64,000 nucleotides of DNA from Pogonophryne albipinna (taxonomy: Eukaryota > Chordata > Actinopteri > Perciformes > Artedidraconidae), in contig CM053243.1 of NCBI GenBank assembly GCA_028583405.1, positions 35,243,420 to 35,307,419 on the forward strand. The letters are read 5' to 3'. Each line of letters starts with the position of its first letter. The stretch's first letter is position 1. Below, piece by piece: positions 32,168 to 43,916 of the stretch. Under the pieces are notes generated by a model. The model did not search any database, was not told the DNA's origin, and saw nothing but the letters and a program-made list of their open reading frames with translations. A program made the translations under genes and the position numbers.

Positions 32168-33915
32168 AAACGGACAGCAACAGGGTTAATCACTTTGGCT
32201 ATGGGAAAAGGACCAACGAACCGGGGAGCCAGCTTCCTGGAGGCGACATGGAGAGGAAGATCCTTGGTAGATAGCCACACTTGTTGTCCGGCCTGGTACT
32301 TGGGGGCTGGACGTCGTTTCCGGTCGGCCAATACTTTCATGCGAGCTGCACTCCTCTGCAACATATGGCGAACTCCCGCCCAGAACCCGACGGCAGCGTC
32401 GAACCAGAGCATGGGCTGATGGTACAGTGACCTCTTTCTCGAGCTCCGGAAACAATGGAGGTTGGTACCCATGGACACATTGAAACGGGGAGATACCAGT
32501 GGCTGATGTGGGTAAGTGTTGTGCGCATACTCCACCCAAATCAGACTCTTACTCCAGGTGGTGGGTTTCTCGGACGCTAGACATCTCAGACAGGTCTCCA
32601 AATCCTGATTCATCCTCTCCGCTTGTCCATTCGACTGTGGGTGGTATCCGGAGGTCAGACTAACAGTGGCTTGGATTAGGCGACAAAAACTCCTTCCAAA
32701 ACGTGACACGAACTGTGGGCCTCGGTCTGAAACGACATCACTGGGAAAACCATGGATCCTGAACACATGGGCCAACATGGCCTCTGCTGTTTCTTTGGCA
32801 TTAGGTAATTTGGGCATGGCGACAAAGTGTGCCATTTTAGAAAAACGATCAACCACAGTGAGTATGGTGGTATTACCTGCCGATGTTGGTAATCCTGTCA
32901 CAAAATCCAACGCAATGTGAGACCATGGTCTGTTGGGAATGGGCAGAGGTTGGAGAAGACCTGCCGCAGCTTGCCGCGAAGTTTTGTTCCTGGCGCACAC
33001 AGGGCACGCTGCTACATATTCTGCAACATCCTTCCACATCCCCGGCCACCAGAATCTGTGTCTCACCATGAAAAGGGTCCTTTTATTTCCAGGATGACAG
33101 GTAAGTACAGACGTATGGGCCCAATGAACAACTTGAGATCTAAGTTGCTCCGGCACAAACAAGCGATTCTGAGGGCACCCTCTTGGGACAGGATTTCCAA
33201 CGTTTGCCTGTTTGACCTTGGCTTCAATGGGCCAGGTCACCCTCCCTATCACTCGGTCTGGCCGTAGAATGGGGTCTGGACTCTTGGGGACTGGCTCAGG
33301 ATCATATATTCTGGAGAGTGCATCAGGCTTTCCATTCTGCGAGCCAGGACGATATGACAGAGTGAACCTAAATCGATTAAAGAACAAAGCCCATCTGGCC
33401 TGCCTAGAGATCAGACGTTTGACCTTCCTGATGTATTGCAGGTTCTTATGATCTGTCCAGACCAGGAAATCCTGCTCCGCTCCCTCCAACCAGTGCCGCC
33501 ACTCCTCCAAAGCAATCTTCACAGCCAACAGTTTCCCGATTTCCACGTCGTAATTCCTCTCCGCAGAAGATAGCTTACGGAGAGATATGCACACGATGAA
33601 GCTTGTTGTCCCCGCTGACCTCTGGGACAGTATAGCTCCAACGCCGTCGTTGGAGGCGTCCACTTCCACCACAAACTGTCGGTGGCGATCAGGTACAGTC
33701 AGGATGGGAGCTGTGGTGAACCTCCTCTTCAGTTCCAGGAAAGATTTCTCTGCCTGTGGATTCCACACAAACTGAACATTGGGGAGAGGTAAGGACATGG
33801 AGAGGAGAGGCAATAGCACTGAAATTGCGTATGAACCGTCTGTAAAAATTAGCAAACCCCAAGAATTGCTGAACCTTCTTTCTAGAGTCTGGCGTGGGCC
33901 AATTCGCCACGTCAC
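32116..33915 (-). pseudogene. Gypsy RNase H and integrase
   Basis: A 599-codon open stretch. It starts with the RT connection ([15 protein letters not shown]), followed by RNase H ([18 protein letters not shown], then [13 protein letters not shown] and [11 protein letters not shown]). Next is the integrase zinc-binding domain ([40 protein letters not shown]), then the catalytic core with LDFVTGLP and VVDRFSKM (first D region), VVSDRGPQF (second D) and [14 protein letters not shown] (final E). The C-terminal part reads [12 protein letters not shown]. These motifs are intact to the eye. The break is at the junction with RT upstream, where the frame shifts between about 33690 and 33915. Confidence 0.92.
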
Positions 33916-34816
33916 TGACCTTAGCTGGGTCCATTTCCACCTTGTTAGGGGAAATCACAAAACCCAAAAATGCCACAGAGTTCACATGAAACTCGCATTT
34001 TTCGGCTTTTACAAACAAATGGTTATCCAAAAGTCTCTGAAGAACAAGGTGAACATGGTTAACATGAGTCTTCGTATCTGGAGAAAAGATGAGAATATCA
34101 TCGAGATACACAAAACAGAAAACATTCAGGAAATCTCTTAACACATCATTAATGAGGGCTTGGAAAACAGCAGGTGCATTACAAAGTCCAAAAGGCATCA
34201 CCAAATATTCGTAATGTCCCGTAGGTGTATTGAACCCTGTTTTCCACTCATCCCCCTCCCGAATGCGCACAAGATGATATGCATTCCTTAAGTCCAACTT
34301 GGTAAATACCTTGGCTCCCTGTAACAGTTCGAATGCCGTAGAGATGAGTGGAAGGGGATATCTGTTCTTAACGGTGATCTGATTAAGTGGACTGTAGTCA
34401 ATACAGGGCCTTAATGAACCGTCCTTTTTCCCTACAAAAAAGAAACCTGCTGCTGCTGGGGATGATGATGGCCGAATCAAGCCAGCTTTGAGTGATGATC
34501 CGATATACTCTTCCATGGCCTCCCTTTCAGGACCAGAGAGAGAATACAACCGTCCTTTGGGGATAGTAGAGCCCGAGAGAAGTTCTATGGGGCAATCATA
34601 CGGTCTATGGGGAGGCAAGGAAGTAGCTCGTGTCTTGTTAAACACCTCTTTAATGTCACTGTAACACTCTGGCACTTTGGATAGGTCAGGAAAGTCAGAC
34701 TGTTTAGAAGGAGTGCCACTGTCCCTATCTGACGCCTGTTTAAAGTTCCCAGCTCTGTGCGGTCCACTCGAACCTGTATGAGAGGCTAAACATGAACGAG
34801 AGCACTCATTCCCCAC
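33689..34816 (-). pseudogene. Gypsy reverse transcriptase
   Basis: A 375-codon open stretch. Motifs in order: [10 protein letters not shown] and [10 protein letters not shown] (linker before RT), [38 protein letters not shown] (first catalytic Asp), [31 protein letters not shown] (catalytic YLDD, at plus-strand 34097-34108), [13 protein letters not shown] and [20 protein letters not shown] converts the element RNA to cDNA in the cytoplasmic particle. The last 30 residues are out of frame, so the RNase H that should follow lies in another frame. Codons before about 34740 are also probably out of frame. Confidence 0.93.
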
Positions 34817-35115
34817 CCCTTAACCTTTCCTGTAAGCCAGTCCATGTGAGGGTTATGTTTAACAAGCCAAGGGTAACCCAAAATGAGAGGCTGTTGAGCT
34901 GAGTTGAATAAATGAAAGCTAATATGTTCACGGTGCTCCTGATCTATGATAATTTCTATGGGTTCCGTGCGATGAGTGACTGTACATAAAAGGCGGCCAT
35001 CCAACGCGCTAGCCTCTAATGGCTGATCTAAAAGGACAATGTTTAAGTTCAACTCTTTAGCCAGCTCCCAGTCTAACAAGCTCTCATCAGCCCCAGAATC
35101 AATTAATGCATCCTG
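34786..35115 (-). pseudogene. Gypsy aspartic protease region
   Basis: The codons at 35092-35100 give the catalytic D-S-G triplet in ALIDSGADESLLDWELA. Further on are ILGYPWLVKHNPHMDW, the motif that closes retropepsin-like domains of gypsy elements. It is in a frame different from both gag and RT. Protease would process the gag-pol polyprotein. Confidence 0.82.
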
Positions 35116-35117
35116 AG

Positions 35118-36259
35118 TTACAGTTTATCATTCAGTTTATTTGTACCTGAGTCAGTCTTCTCGAGGAAGGGTCGAAAGAAGTCACTCGGCTCACCAGCGT
35201 CCCTCTTCCCGCTGATGAGCCTGATCTTTTGCCGGACAGGCTGCCAGAACATGACCCTGCTGGCCGCAGTAGAAACACCGCCGCTCCCGTAGGCGGCGCT
35301 GACGCTCCTCCGGGGTGAGTTTGGCTCTCCGAGCTGCATCGGTTCCTCCGCGGTGCTAGGGGGCGCTGGTCGCTCTGGAGACGAAGTCCGGGTATTACTC
35401 CGCCAACCGTAGTGTTCCCTCTGTAACTCCCGTCCGAACCGTGGAGTGGAAGCTGCTTTCTCCCGAAGTCTCTCTGCTAGACGTTGGTCCACCCGGATAG
35501 CCATGGCGATGAGCGAGTCCAATTCTACTGGCAGCTCTAATGGAGCTAACTGATCCTTTATGGGATCCGCTAATCCATGCAGAAACGCATCGAAAAGAGC
35601 CGCTGAGTTCCATCCACTTTCCGCTGCCAGGGTCCGGAATTCGATCGCGTAATCCGCCACTCTCCTCTGCCGTTGTCTGATGTTCACCAGGGCTCTTGCT
35701 GACTCTCTCCCGGGTGCTGTTCGGTCAAAAATGTTTTTCATAGACTCCATGAATAACCTTAACGACTGGCAAACCGGCGAGTCTCGGGCCCATTCTGCTG
35801 TTGCCCAGGCTCCCGCTCTTCCCGTCAAGTGAGATACTATGAACGCTACCTTAGCTTGATCTGTGGGAAATGCTGCGGGCTGATTTGAAATGGAGATCGC
35901 ACTGTATCAGAAGGGACGACAGTTTCCAGAATCCCCGGAGAACTTCTCCGGTGAAGCGAGGCGGAGTGAAGACGATGGCATGGGTATTTGAACGGGGATC
36001 TCCGCAACCCTGACCTCCGCTGGACCGGAAAACTCTGCCGCAGGAACCGCAGGTCGTGCCTCGAGTGCGTAAGTATGTCCCGCATTTTCTCCGCCAGGTG
36101 ATTTATTTCCGTTGTCACTGTTGCCTGGAAGTTGTGCTGACGGGCATTTAAGTCCTGAATCCCCTGATTCATTGTTGCCATCTGTTCCGCCTGTTGATGC
36201 AGGCGTGTTCCTTGCACCTGCAAGGCCGTCTTGACCACGGTGGAATCGGCTGAGTCCAT
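35118..36259 (-). pseudogene. Gypsy gag (capsid and CCHC knuckle), at least two frameshifts
   Basis: The start ATG at 36259 (MDSADSTVVK) is followed by a predicted coiled coil for about 70 residues (LHQQAEQMATMNQGIQDL). The frame is then lost, and resumes in another frame by about 35828 with the capsid core, including RESARALVNIRQRQRRVADY and AIEFRTLAAESGWNSAALFD, very like the sushi-ichi/PEG10 gag. A CX2CX4HX4C knuckle is encoded at 35236-35277 but in yet another frame. The gag would form the particle and bind RNA. The broken frames make a complete product impossible from this copy. Confidence 0.9.
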
Positions 36260-36267
36260 CTTGTTAG

Positions 36268-36279
36268 GTCGGTTCGTTC
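36268..36279 (-). promoter_or_regulatory. Primer-binding region (probable self-priming type)
   Basis: On the minus strand GAACGAACCGAC follows the 5' LTR. Ten bases (ACGAACCGAC) are complementary to GTCGGTTCGT within the LTR itself (minus strand of 36577-36586). No TGG start as in tRNA-primed elements. Confidence 0.62.
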
Positions 36280-36806
36280 TGACACGAAGGACTCACAAAG
36301 ACTCAGATGCACGATTCTTTCTTGATTTCCAAGAATGCCTTTTATTGTACAAAAGGTTTTAGGATCTACTAGGAACTCAAAAGTTCGCTAGGTTCAACTA
36401 ATGGTATGAAAGGTTTTTAGGATCTACTAGGATACTCAAAGTTCGCTAGGTTCAACTAATGGTATGACAAGGTTTTTAGGATCTACTAGGACACTCAAAA
36501 GTTCGCTAGGTTCTACTAATCGTATGCTCAATGGTAACCGAGGGAAGTACAGACATGGACTTGGTACATAGACAAGACGAACCGACAAAGGACAACAGGA
36601 GAACAGGGCTACATATACAAAACAGTTAATGAGGCACAGGTGCAAACAATCCAGACCAGGAGATCACCATCAAGCTGGCAGTGACACACCACTACAGGAA
36701 GTGATGACACCTGCAACGAGAGGACAGAGCCAACATCAAAATAAACTGCAAGATCACCAGAATAACACAACACAATAAGCTCCCACTCTAACGCTGAAAC
36801 CTTACA
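36280..36806 (-). repeat. 5' LTR of the gypsy element
   Basis: Starts TGACACG, ends CTTACA on the plus strand. Carries the three 60-bp units (with small deletions) and AATAAA on the minus strand (36341-36346). Confidence 0.93.
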
Positions 36807-36811
36807 ATGGA

Positions 36812-39800
36812 AGAGCTAAATAAATGGACAAACATTTTTTCCAGAGCTATCACCATAACAACCAGACCTGGCGGCAGACCTAAATCCATGGGTGGGCAAT
36901 TCATTTTCGAGGGCGCACCGAGGGTAAAAATAATTGCTGGCGCGGGCACATCAGTTTATTGATCATTCGGATCAATTTCAAGCATATCTCCCTATCTCTA
37001 CGTAACATGTGAGTCTTGAATTCCAATGACCTGAAACCAACACATATATTCTCATTTAAGATATGAAAACGTTATTTTCCAAGGCACTACCAATGTGATG
37101 ACCCGGTTTCGTCACAGAAGAGCTATCTAGTTGTAACAACATAAACATTCAGGCTACCTGGATCTGTGTAGAAGGGTTGGGGGGACTTTTCTTGATAACC
37201 AAGCTCTATTTTGATGCTTTTTGATGCATTCTCACGAAGGCAAAGAACATGCTTCAATCATTGAAAACATTTTTGGGAGAATAAATGTGTTATAATTGTG
37301 AGGTAAAAGTATTTACTCTCTGTTGCTCAAGGCTTACCACTAGATTCACACACACAAAGTTACTTCTCAGACCTGCATTTTTTCTGGCTGTCATGTGACG
37401 CCTATCTCACATTCTCACACAATACGTTTCTTTTCTTCACAGCAGCTAACCCTTATACATGGATTTCTCCTCAGAGGGACAAAACACTGTATGGGCGGGC
37501 CTGGCCCCCTTGACACCAGGTCTGATAACAACTGATGAATTCCATCCCATCAGAAATACTTAAATGCCACTAAAAGAAGCTAGTACCCTTTAACAGATTT
37601 ACCTGTACGCCACAGTATGAAACATTTCCGTTTTGGATGTTTTATGAGCTATTGGCAGGCAAACATTTCATAGCTAGATACAGTATATAGTTAGAAGATT
37701 AGTTAGTTAGCTAAACACATTTGAAGATCCCAAGGTGGTGAATGACCCTGTGCCATTTCCTTTAGCACCAACCTCAGACAAAATGTATCCTTTAGGCCTT
37801 TAGCTCTTGAGTACGGCTAAATCTTAAGTGGGTTGTTCATTGTGTCAAGCATTTTCACATTGTGGGGGATAACTGGGCTTTGAAGTCTAGAAAAAAAATG
37901 AATTCCAATTAACTAAGTGAGAGAAATCTGGCAGGCTGAGAACAGAAGAAGGCGAAAAAGGGGGTTAAGTAGATCTTGAGAGGGGGGTGCCTTTGTTTTG
38001 AGGCCATTTCTGTGTTGCACCCCAAAGGAGAGAGCCTAAGGGGAGAAACATGTTACTTTCAACTCAACCCTTCTTGAAGGTTGGCTTTCATACCACATCT
38101 GAAGATCACACATACAGCAGAGGACTAGCTTGACTGGATGCTGAATATAAAGAAGCACAAGTAGTAGGAAGCATGAACTGAACAGAATTGAATGCAGCAA
38201 AGGCCCCTAATGGAAAACACCAGCAAGATTGCACATTAATGACCTTCCGCATGTAAGGACAACTTTGTGGCTGTCAGTGAGAGGCAGGGCCAATGTCATT
38301 ACTGCGATTAGCCTTTCAGATCCAAAACAAAGGGCGGACTCTGAGAGTGTAACCAAAGAGTATGTTCTGGGTGTCTGCCACTAATTCAATTGTGAAAATG
38401 TGCAGATTGAAATGACATACTACTATGCAAGCGTCTGACCTATAGGCTCCACAGTGGCACTTGCATGCAGGTAATATCCCAGACGTGGTTTTGTGTGTGG
38501 GAGAGAAATCACCTACTGTAACTGAGTTGGTTACAATGAAACACTTTTCAAAATGATAGGTGGAAGAGGTACAGGGCATAAAATAAATCATAGAATAGGT
38601 ACAAGGAAACGCACGTGCAGCGTACTTCTCCCTCCTGAATGCAATTTTGTATTCTAAATATATCATCATATCTAAATGTACTGGGTAGTTCATTGAAATG
38701 TTCCCGAAATGCTGCGGCAGCAAAACAGGAAATTGAATTTTTGCTCAGGTGAGTCGCATGTTTTTTTCCTGAGAGCAGCAGGCAGTCAGAACAGCATATT
38801 TAGCTTTTGATGTCAGTGACTTTGACTGTTAGTCAGAGTTTATTTATAGAAAAGTAGGTACAAAAACGGAGGTTTTCTGAGCAAAGTCAAAGGGCCTGAT
38901 AATACCTGCTTTTATAACAGAACGACCTTAATCATAATGTAATCACTGAGTTAGAATTATACTCTGACTCACCCGATGTAAAAGTCATGCCCATGGCACG
39001 TTTCTCCCCTGGAATTCTCCTTAACACTTCGACTAGCATTGCTACTTATTTTGCAAGAGCACTGTCACTGCATCCTGTGATTTTCACCACTCAAGATACA
39101 CAGATACAAGCCAGAGCAGCAATCCCGATAGTTGAATGACTTGAGTTGTACATATGCAGTGAATATGGCTTATGCTTAAATGTAAACCTCGATGAAATTT
39201 GACGCAAACATTTGGACAAATAGCAAACTGTCTGTTGGAGCATGAACATTTACATCAAAAGCGTATAGCTTACAGAGGTATGGCTTACAGTCAGTTAGTT
39301 AAACAATAATGGATTAGAATGGTTGTTGAACAAGAGTGCAGGTACTCATGTTACTATGTTACTTCACAAGGATGCATATTCATACTTAGCTTTAAGATTT
39401 TTTCATAGTAGCAGATGCTGAATTAAAAAAAAACTCAAGATCTGAAAGCATTCCAGGTTATGCGTTATTAAAAGAAGCCTCAGAACAGTTATTATAAATA
39501 TATTTTTGAACAGGAATGTAATTATGGATCCTAATTCAAACCAAGCTGGCATAAAGCTTTTATTTAAATCGTAAAATGATAAATAGCATTCCCCAACAGT
39601 AACTCACCCAAGACTCAAGTCTTTCTATTTATTCAGTTTAATGAACATTATTAGTGGCCAAGAGATATTTGACATTTAATACAATTATCAACTACCAAAT
39701 GTTGCTCTTTTTGAGCTCTTCGTTTTGATGTGCCATCCTATAACCTAACTTGTTAATGAGACTTGCTCACACCTTACAGAATAGATGGATCTATTCATTA

Positions 39801-41447
39801 TAAAGCCCATTCTGTGCTTGGTGGGTCTATTTATATAAAACATCTCCTTTTCAAGCAGTTTTCTCTACCATCCGCCCAGTGCTTACAGATGGAGTTAAAA
39901 CATCTAAATATACCTGATTTAATTCATGCTAAGTTACAATCACAGGGAGCTCAGCTTTACAAGATCTATAAGATACAAGTGAGACAATTATTAAGTGCAG
40001 ACATGTAAGTGATCTGGATAATTTATGAGTGCAGCTAATATGCTATGCCTGTGAATGAGCTGAGCTGATGGGCTTTGAGGCAAACCACATTAATCAATGA
40101 GCAGATGAAACATAATTAATGAGAGAGACTGAATATTGCTAGATAAAATGAGTTTACAGCAGTCCGGCAGACCAGATGAGTCTCTGCCAGATTAGGAGAG
40201 TACGATACATTGTGTAAAAAATGAAATACTGGGATCAGCACTGTGTCCTCTGTGAGTAGTCTCGATTTGTAATTAAGATTCCCTTTCAGGTAACTACTGA
40301 ATAACTACAAGGTGGTGATCAGAGCAGAAAACAGTAGAAGAAACAGGAGCAGCTTCCTCTGATCAATGTTTGAAAGGTATTATGGCTGACCTCATAGCGC
40401 AGTTTAAAAGCCCCCACATATTGATTAAAGCAGCTCTGATGTTGTCAATGTGTTTCAATGGAGAGAGTGGTGCTCCAAATTGCCCCCCAGCGCTGCGCTC
40501 AAATTATTTCAACTTTGACCTTGTTTACCACTGATCTTTCGAAGCACAACCAATCAGATGACAGCTGTATGTAGTGGCACAATCTAGCAAGGGAAGTATC
40601 CATAGAGACAAAACTTAATTGGCGGTTTGCAGCACGTAAAAAACTGCTTATCATGTGAATGCTTACTACTGTTGAGCTTTATTATAGGGTAAATTCAGTC
40701 ACAAGTCTTAATAAATAATTGCAAATCATCTGCAAGTCTATCAAATCTCCTTTAGCAGACTACACCTTTGGGACAGCAGCCCGGCCATCACAAACTCAGA
40801 GTGCATTATCATGTCCATGCTGGAATTTGGGCACTAGAGGTTTTATGTTGTTGTTAGGACTAAGTGGAGGTTTGTATTGCATGACTTCATGTACAGGATA
40901 GTAAGATGTGTTGACCCTATCTCAAAATCTCTGCAATGAGGAGTTGAACAACATAGCTGATAGGAAAAACGGTCATATCTAATAGGATCGACTCAGGATG
41001 AAAAATATTTTCTCCAGTCTCAATACATATCTGACCTTTAAACTCTAAGTGCTGCAGTACTATAATCCGTTATCCTCAGTAATGGTGCAACTATTGTTTC
41101 AGTTATAGTTGTAGTAAGATAAGATGAGATAAACCTTTTTTGACCCCCAAAGGGAGAACTCAGTTGCAGCAGCACCAAGATAGCAATACTACAGATTAGA
41201 GAAAGTCAATGAAATAATAAAAAGAGGTTCATTAAAAAATATCTTAAATAAGAATATAATACAAAAATAGAAAACTATACAAGAGCATATGGACACAAAA
41301 ACTGCGGTGAAAAGGGAAGACATAACATCCCTCATATCTATACATTATCATTCAAAACTAACAAAATGTTTAGTTTACACAACAACAAACAGTACGTTTC
41401 TAGCACCAGTTCCCAGATCACAAAGCTCAGTTGCTAATTGCTACATT
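36812..41447. other. Gene-free intronic sequence
   Basis: AT-rich, no exon recognised. At 36893 a GGGTGGGCAATTCATTTTC resembles one end of common hAT elements, but I could not find a partner end. A LINE-tail-like fragment lies at 41117-41180. Confidence 0.4.
41117..41180 (-). mobile_element. Probable 3' tail of a fish LINE
   Basis: The minus strand reads CTGAGTTCTCCCTTTGGGGG, then TCAAAAAAGGTTTATCTC and a (TCTTA)-like tail. This is the form of a widespread teleost retroposon end. Only the tail is recognised; the extent to the right (41180-41290) is unclear. Confidence 0.45.
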
Positions 41448-41455
41448 TTACATTT

Positions 41456-43331
41456 GGTAACACTTTATATTAAGGTACACAAATTAACCATCAACTAGTT
41501 GTTAATTAACATGCATATTAGCAGTATATTGGCTCTTTATTAGTCATTATAAAACACTTATTAATGCCTTATTCTACATGACCATATTCTACAAGTAATA
41601 AGCCATTAGTTGAGAGTTTTTCCTCAATAACCCTCTAATTAGTGCTTATTTATTGCAAGTAAGGAACTTGTTGTACATGAGTTTTGGTCTTAATATGCTC
41701 TGCTCAATATGGGCCTAATAAGGCAGTAGTACCACAAGAATAGTAATTCTCCCATAATAACACTCAACAAATATGATCTCTTCTTATGTAACAAGACATG
41801 AAACTATAAGTGTTAATTGTGTCTAAATAACTCAAAATTAGCTATTTATATCTAAGAACATGTTCCCTATTTTAAAGTGAAGTCTTGTTTATAACCAATA
41901 AGCTATTAGTTTGACTCTAATTGACCTGAACAGGTTCCCTATTCTAAAGTTTCCTCCTCTTCACACTTTGTAAATACATTATAGCACACAACTACTGAAA
42001 TTAACCTCAACAGTACATGAACAAAGTAGGCACACGTTGAAATATCTGTTTTATTAATGAACCACTAAAGAGAGGTTCAGACACATACCAAAACATGTCA
42101 AGTTTCACCAAGGCTGAGAACACATATGCAGCCTGTACTTTTTAATAAAAACGGATTTTTAACAGAGTTTATGTATTTGTGATCATACTGTGTGACCTGC
42201 TTGTATGTACTTACACACTAGGTGTACTGTTCTCTCTATGTGTTGTCTCAGTGTGAACATAGATTAAACAGCCAGCCAAACTCTTTTGATAGTCAGGGAA
42301 TGAGCAGCCATGCTCCTTTATTGACTTATTTGCAGTCCACTGACATTCAAACGGAGTGAAACTATACAAAAAGAAGTTACAAGGCACTTAATGATCTCAT
42401 ACATGCAAGTGTAACATACACAGATGAACACATAGGACCGCTTAGTGTAAACAAGGTAAATATAGCTAATGCTAGCTGTACTATAAGCATGTATACAGGC
42501 TAGTATGGCTAACGCTAGCATGTATGCTAACGCTACCGTGTATGCTAACGCTAGCGCGAATGCTAACGCAAATGCTTGCGCGAATGCTAACGCATTTTCT
42601 CATTGAATTTAAACATCTCCACATGTCATCACATAAACACAATACATGTTACTAATCCTTACAGTGTAAGTGTAAGGCTCACACTTACAGTCATTGCTTT
42701 CTGACGGACTTGACCCTTTTACTCTTCAGGTTGCAAAGGGATAATTAGTAGCAGTGTATACTCATGGATGTCTACTGCCATGCTATTCAGTTCACGTTCT
42801 CCTACTTCCTGTACCCGGTTTCCTGTTTAACCTTCAGTACACATTTTACAAAAATATAAATGTGCAAATATGAAACATACAGGTCGATATCACCTTGCTA
42901 TTGGTAGCTGAACTGTCAATACCCCAAAACATATTATAAGATAGAAATACCTAATTTTGAGTTATTTAGACACAATTAACACTTATAGTTTCATGTCTTG
43001 TTCCATAAGAATAGATCATATTTGTTAAGTGTTATTATGTGAGAATTACTATTCTTGTGGTACTACTGCCTTATTAGGCCCATATTGAGCAGCGCATATT
43101 AAGACCAAAACTCATGTACAACAACTTCCTTACTTGCAATAAATAAGCACTAATTAGAGGGTTATTGAGGAAAAACTCTCAACTTGGCTTATTTCTTGAA
43201 TATGGTCATGTAGAATAAGGCATTAATAAGTGTTGTATAATGACTAATAAAGAGCCATTATACTGCTAATATGCATGTTAATTAACAACTAGTTGATGGT
43301 TAATTTGTGTACCTTAATATAAAGTGTTACC
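41456..43331. mobile_element. 1.9 kb element with about 385-bp terminal inverted repeats
   Basis: The left arm 41456-41841 and right arm 42952-43331 are inverted copies with few differences, beginning GGTAACACTTTATATTAAGG. A perfect 8-bp duplication TTACATTT flanks it (41448-41455 and 43332-43339). The middle 1.1 kb has no recognisable transposase and contains a GCTAACGCTAGC minisatellite. The 8-bp duplication occurs in hAT, P and some other superfamilies; the long arms are unusual for hAT MITEs. Superfamily not assigned. Confidence 0.88.
42508..42595 (+). repeat. GCTAACGC minisatellite
   Basis: About five copies of an 18-bp unit of the type ATGCTAACGCTAGCGTGT with changes, inside the inverted-repeat element. 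A related TAATGCTAGCTG occurs just upstream at 42468. Confidence 0.75.
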
Positions 43332-43339
43332 TTACATTT

Positions 43340-43916
43340 TAATTACACATTTGATTGCATTAAATTCTGCCACTACTCGCTTTTTATCGAGCTTCAAAGT
43401 TCATTTTGAACGATTATTTTCCTAACCAAAAGCAATGCAAAGCAGGGGCATCCAACTAGCTCACTATAACTCTAGCTATGCTTAGATTAGCCAGCTAGCT
43501 GTAACTTTGCTACAGGGCATGAATTTGTCGTTGTTGCTTCGTCACATTAGCTGTTCAAATAATTTGAAAATGGCAGACTGGTTTGTATCACGGAGCCAAA
43601 ATCCAATTAAAATGTATGCTGACTGCAGTCCCCTTAACAACCACTGGTGTTATTTAAAACCAAGATGTTGTGAAAGGAAACACAAGTCAATCTTTTCAGG
43701 AACAACCACAGCCTCTGCTTGGTCAGTCTCCATTGGTAGGACAGCAGCCTAAGCCCACTGTGTGCTTGTGTAGAGGAATGGACTATGGAACTCAGTAAAG
43801 CTAGTCCTCTCCAAATACTTCATGGAGGAATAATCTCCCTCTGTACAGCAGACCAGGAGGCAACTGCTTGGCTCAATGACTTTTGCTAAATAAATACCAG
43901 CTGAAGGCAACAGTGC
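43340..43916. other. Gene-free intronic sequence
   Basis: Short gap between two DNA transposons. Nothing recognised. Confidence 0.4.

Larger units (their letters stand above)
31311..36806 (-). mobile_element. Full-length Ty3/gypsy chromovirus, sushi-ichi-like, inactivated by frameshifts
   Basis: LTRs of 529 and 527 bp (31311-31839 and 36280-36806) are flanked by a perfect 5-bp duplication ATGGA (31306-31310 and 36807-36811). On the minus strand the order is 5' LTR, primer-binding region, gag with CCHC knuckle, protease, RT, RNase H, integrase, chromodomain, polypurine tract, 3' LTR. The gag sequence resembles the sushi-ichi group, from which the mammalian PEG10/RTL genes descend. The reading frame changes at least four times, so the copy is not autonomous, although each catalytic domain is still readable. 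LTRs are close to identical, so the insertion is fairly recent. Its orientation is the same as nell1. Confidence 0.95.

Noticed and set aside
36893..36912. GGGTGGGCAATTCATTTTC as the left end of another hAT element
   Set aside because: No matching right end or 8-bp duplication could be found downstream.
41117..41290. A tRNA-derived SINE
   Set aside because: No A-box and B-box pair; only the LINE-like tail is recognisable.
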